From positions 5,546-69,545 of the forward strand of contig NZ_JAYFQK010000025.1 of NCBI RefSeq assembly GCF_034927245.1: a stretch of DNA of 64,000 nt, in the 5' to 3' direction. Position 1 is the stretch's first letter. Every line of letters starts with the position of its first letter. The position numbers and the translations under genes were made by a program. Positions 58,521 through 64,000 of this stretch are shown piece after piece. Origin of the DNA: Desulfitobacterium_A sp034927245 (lineage in GTDB: Bacteria > Bacillota > Desulfitobacteriia > Desulfitobacteriales > Desulfitobacteriaceae). Under the pieces are notes generated by a model, which saw nothing but the letters and a program-made list of their open reading frames with translations, did not search any database and was not told the origin of the DNA.

Positions 58521-60290
58521 TTAACGGATAGGATATTTTTCTTTCGCGATCACGGCTTTAGCAAGCTCTTGGCGCAGTTCAATCATATCCGTATTGGGCC
58601 GGCGAACGAGTTTGCGCAAGCCTGCAAGGATAGTGCTCAGTGAATCCCCTTTTTCAGCCGCACACAAAACTTCTTTGGCCTGTTGCTCTATAACGTTCAT
58701 TGCCTCAAAAGCGCCCAGTGTTGCTGCTTTTTCAACAAACTGTTTATGCTCCTCGGAAACATCAAGTTCTTGAACCTTAAGCGCCCGAAGAACTCCGCTC
58801 TCCATGGCATAGATTTGAAGAACCATCTCGGCAAGACCTAAGAGAACATATTGGTTATCTTTAAGGTCATTGCCCAAGTTTTGAGCGGCCACTCCCGCAG
58901 CCAAAAGGAATGCTTTCTTTGCTTTTTGTGTCATATGCAGAAGTCCTTCAAGACCTTCACCCTCAGAACTTAAACCACCGGAGAGAAGTTCTTTGCTCAC
59001 GGCTTTGGCGGCTGCCAAGAGGGGCAGTTCACCGGTTAAAGCACGTTTTAAAAGGGTTCCGGGAACAATCAGGCGGTTGATTTCATTGGTTCCTTCAAAT
59101 AAGCGATTAATCCGGGAATCCCTGTACATTCTTTCAATGGGATACTCGTGAATAAAGCCATACCCGCCATGAATTTGAACGCCTTCATCAACGGCAAGGT
59201 CGAGCACTTCTGAGGCAATTACTTTATTTAATGAACACTCAATTGCAAATTCTTCAAGCGCTTTACCGGCCTCTTTACGGCAGTCTCCGGTTAAATCCAG
59301 GCCATGGAAACCTTCCTCCATCAGGCCTGCCGTCCGATAGACGACGCTTTCCGCAAGATAGGACTGTGCCGCAACCTCGGCAAGTTTCGTTTGGATCGCA
59401 CCGAAACCGGTCAGCGGAGTCCCAAATTGCTTACGCTCGCCGGCGTATTTCACCGAGACTTCCAAAGCAAGCTGGGCACTGCCAATCGCCGCCGCTGCGA
59501 GCTTAAAGCGTCCGACATTAAGGATATTAAACGCGACGACATGTCCTCTTCCGATTTCCCCTACTACATTTTCCACCGGGACTTTGGCGTCTTCCAGAAT
59601 CACTTGGCAGGTTGATGATCCTTTAATTCCCATTTTGTTTTCTTCCGGTCCGATCGTAACGCCGGGATAATCACGCTCCACGATGAAGTTCGTCAGTTTA
59701 CCCTCGACTTTGGCATAGACCAGAAAAACATCGGCAAAGCCTGCATTCGTAATAAACTGTTTAGTTCCATTTAATATATAGTGTGTTCCTTCGGCATTTA
59801 AGACCGCCGTAGCTTTTGCCCCTAAGGCATCCGAACCTGAACCCGGCTCTGTCAAACAATATGCTGCAATCTTTTCCCCTGAAGCCAGACCGGGGAGATA
59901 TTTTGCCTTTTGTTCGGGTGTTCCGAAATAAACAATGGGTAAGCTTCCTATTCCGGTATGCGCTGCATAGGAGACTGCAAAGGAGGCACCCCTGGGAACT
60001 TCTTCCCCGACCACGACGGTCGAGAATTTATCCATGCCTGAGCCGCCAAACTCTTCGGGAACTTCTAAGCCGAGGAGACCTAATTCTCCGGCTTGTTGGA
60101 GCAGTCCGCGCATCAACCCGGCTTGTTTCTCTTCAAGCTGCTCAATCTTGGGGGCGATTTCATTTTCGACAAAGTTATGGGCCATTCTCTTTAACTGGAG
60201 ATGATCCTCGTTTAATTCCTCGGGAACAAAAACTTGATCCGGCGTTACTTCTGTGAGCAGAAAGCCGCCGCCTTTAGATGCTAATTCCAT
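58521..60290 (-). CDS. fadE: Acyl-CoA dehydrogenase (FadE-like, long form)
   Basis: This 589-residue flavoenzyme oxidises acyl-CoA to trans-2-enoyl-CoA. Motifs are YCLTEPGSGSDALGAKA, the FAD/ETF region MGIKGSSTCQVIL, and QIHGGYGFIHEYPIERMYRD with FEGTNEINRL, which supplies the catalytic Glu. It is about 200 residues longer than short-chain enzymes, with an extra C-terminal helical domain as in Bacillus FadE/YusJ and VLCAD. I start at MELASKGGGF, preceded by GGGAGGAG. The frame runs 25 codons further without a site. It follows the thiolase gene by 26 bases. Confidence 0.94.
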   Translation of the reverse strand: MELASKGGGFLLTEVTPDQVFVPEELNEDHLQLKRMAHNFVENEIAPKIEQLEEKQAGLMRGLLQQAGELGLLGLEVPEEFGGSGMDKFSTVVVGEEVPRGASFAVSYAAHTGIGSLPIVYFGTPEQKAKYLPGLASGEKIAAYCLTEPGSGSDALGAKATAVLNAEGTHYILNGTKQFITNAGFADVFLVYAKVEGKLTNFIVERDYPGVTIGPEENKMGIKGSSTCQVILEDAKVPVENVVGEIGRGHVVAFNILNVGRFKLAAAAIGSAQLALEVSVKYAGERKQFGTPLTGFGAIQTKLAEVAAQSYLAESVVYRTAGLMEEGFHGLDLTGDCRKEAGKALEEFAIECSLNKVIASEVLDLAVDEGVQIHGGYGFIHEYPIERMYRDSRINRLFEGTNEINRLIVPGTLLKRALTGELPLLAAAKAVSKELLSGGLSSEGEGLEGLLHMTQKAKKAFLLAAGVAAQNLGNDLKDNQYVLLGLAEMVLQIYAMESGVLRALKVQELDVSEEHKQFVEKAATLGAFEAMNVIEQQAKEVLCAAEKGDSLSTILAGLRKLVRRPNTDMIELRQELAKAVIAKEKYPIR

Positions 60291-60316
60291 GGTTAACTCC
60301 TCCCCAATTCTTTTGA

Positions 60317-61459
60317 TTATAGTAGTTCGTATACTCCGGCCGCCCCCATGCCGCCGCCGATGCACATGGTCACCATGCCGTATTTGACACTACGTCGTTT
60401 CATTTCATGAAGCAGTGTTGCGGTGAGTTTTGCTCCGGTACATCCGAGGGGATGACCAAAGGCAATGGCTCCTCCGTTAGGATTGACTTTGGCCGGGTCG
60501 ATTCCCAGGGTTTTGATGATCGCCAAACCTTGTGCCGCAAAGGCTTCATTGAGCTCGAAAAGACCAATTTGATCGAGTGTCAGGCCGACTTGTTTTAAAA
60601 CTTTAGGTATTGCTTTGATGGGTCCGATCCCCATCAGTTCGGGTTCAACGCCTGCTACCGCTAACCCGCGCCATACGGCCAGTGGCTTGATGTTGAGTTC
60701 ATTGACCTTTTGTTCTGACATGAGCAGGGTTGCAGCTGCACCGTCACTCGTTTGGGACGAGTTACCTGCCGTGACCGAGCCGCCGTTTTGGAAAGCCGGT
60801 TTAAGCTTGGCCAATGTTGCTAAGGTAGTTTCAGGGCGAATTCCCTCGTCTTTCGAAAACAATTGACCATTTGCCAATGGAACGGGGATGATTTCCTCCT
60901 CAAAACGGCCGCTGGTTTGGGCCGCATATGCCTTTTGATGACTGGCGGCAGCGAATTCATCCTGCTGCTCCCGAGTTATTTCGTATTTTTTTGCAACATT
61001 TTCTGCGGTAAGTCCCATCGAAAGGTAGACTTCCGGCGCGTATTCCATCATATGGGGATTCGGCGCGGGTTTCATTCCGCCTAACGGGACCATCGACATG
61101 CTCTCGGCCCCGCCGCAAAGCATGACATCTGCTTCCCCGAGGCGAATCCGATCTGCACCTAAGGAAATGGCCTGTAAGCCTGAAGAACAAAACCGGTTGA
61201 TCGTCATCCCGGGAACATCGATTGGTAACCCCGCTCTTAAGGCCATAACCCGGCCCATATTCATGCCTTGCTCTCCTTCCGGGAAGGAGCAGCCGATGAT
61301 ACAATCATCAATCTCCGCAGGATTTAATTGAGGAACACGTTTTATAATATCCTGAATAACATAGGCACCAAGATCATCGGGGCGCACCTGTGCAAGTGAT
61401 CCTTTAACAGCTTTTCCTATCGCTGTTCGTTTGCTTTCAACAACTAATGCCTCTCTCAT
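60317..61459 (-). CDS. fadA: Acetyl-CoA acyltransferase (thiolase, FadA-like)
   Basis: This 380-residue thiolase splits 3-ketoacyl-CoA with CoA into acetyl-CoA and a chain shortened by two carbons. The nucleophilic Cys is C91 (INRFCSSGLQ). The general base region GGAIAFGHPLGCTGAK and the C-terminal CIGGGMGAAGVYEL hold the second His and Cys. It lies 13 bases after the multifunctional fadN-like gene, and the acyl-CoA dehydrogenase follows, the same order as in the Bacillus fadNAE operon. Confidence 0.95.
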   Translation of the reverse strand: MREALVVESKRTAIGKAVKGSLAQVRPDDLGAYVIQDIIKRVPQLNPAEIDDCIIGCSFPEGEQGMNMGRVMALRAGLPIDVPGMTINRFCSSGLQAISLGADRIRLGEADVMLCGGAESMSMVPLGGMKPAPNPHMMEYAPEVYLSMGLTAENVAKKYEITREQQDEFAAASHQKAYAAQTSGRFEEEIIPVPLANGQLFSKDEGIRPETTLATLAKLKPAFQNGGSVTAGNSSQTSDGAAATLLMSEQKVNELNIKPLAVWRGLAVAGVEPELMGIGPIKAIPKVLKQVGLTLDQIGLFELNEAFAAQGLAIIKTLGIDPAKVNPNGGAIAFGHPLGCTGAKLTATLLHEMKRRSVKYGMVTMCIGGGMGAAGVYELL

Positions 61460-61472
61460 TCCTCTTCACCTC

Positions 61473-63860
61473 CTAATTCCGCAAGGGTTTATTCTTCGCC
61501 AGCATATATCTGATTCTATCTTGGGTTTTCATCTCACCCGCCAGGCTTAAGAAACCTTCGCGTTCCAGATCAAGTAAGTATTGCTCGTCTACGATACTTC
61601 CGGCCGGTTTATCACCGCCGGTCATTACGTATGCTAACTTTTTCGCAAGATACTCGTCATAAGCCGAGATATAGCGTCCTTCCTTCATCCCGTAAAGGGC
61701 AAGCTCCATGGTAGCACGTACTCCTGAGCCGGCTGTTTTGGTCTTTAACGGAAGAAGCGGACGGAAATTACGGGCTAGGTCGATCACGCGTGCTTTGGCA
61801 TCGAGAAGAATATGATCCGCATTCATACTGTAGCGGTCATGATCACGAAGGAAGCCGAGATTTCTTGCCATTTCCGCACTCGTTGAGACCTGGGCCATCG
61901 CCACGGTTTCAAAACGTTTCGCATAGAAATAATCCGGTGCCGCCTGAACCCCCGGCAGAATTCCTTCCATCGCCCGAACGGCCATTTCTTTCGTTCCGCC
62001 GCCGCCCGGAAGCAGCCCGACTCCAAGTTCGACAAGTCCCATATAGGTCTCTGCCGAAGCTTGGATTGCATGGGAGTGGAGACAAACCTCAGCTCCGCCG
62101 CCTAAGGTCATGCCAAAGGGTGCTGCAACAACGGGTTTTTTCGCATATTTTAAAGCCATTGTTCCTCTTTGGAATTCGCGGACCATCATATCGAGCTCAT
62201 CCCAATCCTCATCTTCGGCTGCCATCAAAATGAGCATCAAGTTCGCACCGACCGCGAAATTCTTTCCTTGGCTGCCGATCACAAGACCCAGGTAATTCTT
62301 TTCCACCTCGGCCAGCGATTTATGAATCATATTCATAATATCTGCGCCAATGGAATTATTCGGGGAATGGAATTCCAGACAAGCGACTCCATCGCCGAGA
62401 TCGACCAAGCTTGCTCCGGCATTTCCGAGTATTTTCTTGCCCTGTTCGCGGGCTTGTTTTAATGAGAAGGAGTATGGGCTCACCCTTTGGGCACGGTACT
62501 CTCCGTCAGCGTAGAATGCAACATTGCCGTCTGAACTTTTCTCATAAAAAGAGGTTTTACCCTCAGCAAGCAGTTTTTCGACGATCGGAGGAAGCGTATC
62601 CCCTTCGGCAACAATGCGCTCGGCAGTTGCCTTTACTCCTAGGGCATCCCAAGTTTCAAACGGTCCCATTTCCCAGTTAAAGCCCAGGCGCATGCCTGCA
62701 TCGACAGCTGTAATATCATCAGCGACCTGTGGGGCAACCTTAGCAGCATAGAGCAATACTGCTTTCAGGACACTCCAAGCAAACTGTGCACCCACATCCT
62801 TGCCGCTGACTAAGGTTTTGATCTTATTGGCAAGGGAACCCGCATTTTTTGCCTTATCTAAGGAGGAGAACTTTACATTCTTCTTTGGATTGTATGTCAG
62901 TGTCTTCGGATCCAAAACCTCGATTGCTTTTCCTTCGGCCGTTTTTACTTTCTTATAAAAACCTTGCTTTGCTTTGTCTCCAAGCCACCCGTTTTTAAGC
63001 ATGGACTGGACAAAATCAGGAAGAACGAAAAGTTCTTTTTCCTCAGGTACACCTTCGCCAACGTTTGCTGCCACATGGACGAAAGTATCTAATCCGACCA
63101 TATCCACTGTTCTGAAGGACGCTGATTTCGGACGTCCCATGATGGGTCCGGTTAAAGCATCAACTTCGTCAATGGTAAGATCAAAGTGCATCATTTCCTG
63201 AAGGGTCACGGTCAGACCGTAAACACCAATGCGGTTGGCAATAAAGTTAGGCGTGTCTTTTCCAAAAACCACACCTTTGCCCAAGACCCGCTCCCCAAAA
63301 TCAGCCATAAAATTCATAACTTCGGGATCGGTATTAGGACCGGGAATAATTTCTAAAAGCTTCATGTAGCGCGGCGGATTGAAGAAGTGTGTTCCTAAGA
63401 AAAAGCGCGTAAATTCCGGAGAAAGCCCTTCGGACATAGATTTTAAGGAGATTCCTGAGGTATTTGAACTGACGATTGTTCCCGGACGAATATGCGCCGC
63501 AACTTTGGTAAACAAGTCTACTTTAATATCAAGACGCTCCACGACGACTTCAATGACCCAATCCACTTCCTTTAAACGATCAAGGTCATCCGACAAGTTT
63601 CCAACCTCAATGCGGTCTGCAAATTCGGGAACAAACAGCGGGGCCGGATTCATTTTTATAAGTTTTGCCTTATTTGAGACTGCGATACGATTTCGCACCT
63701 TACGGCTTTCAAGGGTAAGTCCGGCAGCCTCCTCCTCCGGGAGCAAGGCATTGGGAACAATATCTAAGAGCAAACTAGGGATTCCGGCATTGGCTAAATG
63801 TGCTGCAATTGTACTACCCATTACCCCTGAACCGATAACGGCTACTTTATTGATTTGCAT
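61473..63860 (-). CDS. fadN: 3-hydroxyacyl-CoA dehydrogenase / enoyl-CoA hydratase (FadN-like)
   Basis: This 795-residue fusion carries out the two middle steps of beta-oxidation. The N-terminal half is the NAD-binding dehydrogenase (VAVIGSGVMGSTIAAHLANAG near residue 6, and GTHFFNPPRYMKLLEIIPG), followed by two C-terminal HAD domains. The C-terminal part is a crotonase-type hydratase with GKNFAVGANLMLI (oxyanion hole) and GVGLLPGGGGTKEMA. This order (dehydrogenase before hydratase) is that of FadN/YusL and is opposite to E. coli FadB. GAGGAGG lies before the ATG. It is the first gene of the operon. Confidence 0.95.
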   Translation of the reverse strand: MQINKVAVIGSGVMGSTIAAHLANAGIPSLLLDIVPNALLPEEEAAGLTLESRKVRNRIAVSNKAKLIKMNPAPLFVPEFADRIEVGNLSDDLDRLKEVDWVIEVVVERLDIKVDLFTKVAAHIRPGTIVSSNTSGISLKSMSEGLSPEFTRFFLGTHFFNPPRYMKLLEIIPGPNTDPEVMNFMADFGERVLGKGVVFGKDTPNFIANRIGVYGLTVTLQEMMHFDLTIDEVDALTGPIMGRPKSASFRTVDMVGLDTFVHVAANVGEGVPEEKELFVLPDFVQSMLKNGWLGDKAKQGFYKKVKTAEGKAIEVLDPKTLTYNPKKNVKFSSLDKAKNAGSLANKIKTLVSGKDVGAQFAWSVLKAVLLYAAKVAPQVADDITAVDAGMRLGFNWEMGPFETWDALGVKATAERIVAEGDTLPPIVEKLLAEGKTSFYEKSSDGNVAFYADGEYRAQRVSPYSFSLKQAREQGKKILGNAGASLVDLGDGVACLEFHSPNNSIGADIMNMIHKSLAEVEKNYLGLVIGSQGKNFAVGANLMLILMAAEDEDWDELDMMVREFQRGTMALKYAKKPVVAAPFGMTLGGGAEVCLHSHAIQASAETYMGLVELGVGLLPGGGGTKEMAVRAMEGILPGVQAAPDYFYAKRFETVAMAQVSTSAEMARNLGFLRDHDRYSMNADHILLDAKARVIDLARNFRPLLPLKTKTAGSGVRATMELALYGMKEGRYISAYDEYLAKKLAYVMTGGDKPAGSIVDEQYLLDLEREGFLSLAGEMKTQDRIRYMLAKNKPLRN

Positions 63861-64000
63861 ACTTCTCCTCCTCGTATAATATGATTTGTTCCTAGCTCCA
63901 CGAGTCCTTTTTAAATGGAACGTGGAGTTTTAATTTAGCCAAGTTATAACTGGAAATTTCTTTGAGCAATAGGGTGCGCGCAGTATAACGCATACCCCAT
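63861..64000 (-). promoter_or_regulatory. Upstream region of the fatty-acid oxidation operon
   Basis: It contains the ribosome-binding site of the fadN-like gene and, at the window edge, TTATACTG on the minus strand as a possible -10. No FadR-type palindrome was seen. Confidence 0.35.

Noticed and set aside
59816..60256. A 146-residue plus-strand frame opposite the acyl-CoA dehydrogenase
   Set aside because: It is a shadow frame of a well-supported gene, without start signals or motifs.

Overview
The window reads as the chromosome of a spore-former-type Firmicute of the Desulfitobacterium/Desulfosporosinus kind (Clostridia, Peptococcaceae-like). This is an inference from three things: five exported proteins with cell wall-binding repeat 2 (CWB2, PF04122), a Gram-positive dlt system, and a CtsR-type site at clpP with a fadN-fadA-fadE operon and GlcD/GlcF-type lactate/glycolate oxidation genes. 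No rRNA, tRNA, CRISPR array or transposase was seen.

Layout. 1-458: the tail of one gene and a small coupled unknown gene. 592-11693: surface proteins, namely a 1363-residue S-layer-like protein behind a long structured leader, then an amidase, a subtilisin-like protease and a GH18 hydrolase, each carrying three CWB2 repeats. 12022-37475: one long minus-strand polysaccharide locus. Its promoter-proximal end makes nucleotide sugars: a WbpM-type dehydratase, then WbpA-, WbpB-, WbpD- and WbpE-like enzymes that together would make UDP-2,3-diacetamido-2,3-dideoxyglucuronate. Next come two flippases, two Wzy/WaaL-type membrane proteins, four GT4 glycosyltransferases, an initiating phosphoglycosyltransferase, and a dlt set with one dltA, dltB and dltC but two dltX-dltD pairs. 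37601-39520: a fifth CWB2 protein, a lytic transglycosylase. 39851-48184: small genes (secreted unknowns, sdpR-sdpI, a RelE/ParE-type toxin-antitoxin pair, galU, a CmpB-like membrane protein, clpP, an HD-GYP phosphodiesterase). 48318-52726: a GlcD/GlcF pair with a GntR regulator and its probable operator, and a TetR regulator. 52826-56908: two DUF445 proteins, an MBL-fold hydrolase and a CxxC protein. 56969-63860: a fatty-acid oxidation operon with a CoA-transferase.

How the parts may work together. In Clostridioides difficile CWB2 repeats bind an anionic wall polymer made by a neighbouring cluster. Here five CWB2 proteins lie on both sides of a cluster that would make an acidic, possibly D-alanylated polymer, so the locus may encode both the anchor polymer and what hangs on it.

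Most unusual element. A noncoding element of about 570 nt (906 nt in one expanded copy) occurs three times in the same orientation, at 30603-31508, 32512-33083 and 43969-44541. Its ends can pair with each other, it contains several nested helices, and these show compensatory base changes between copies. Two copies bracket the wbpD-like gene. This looks like a large structured RNA family, or a mobile element that makes one. I could not assign it to a known class.
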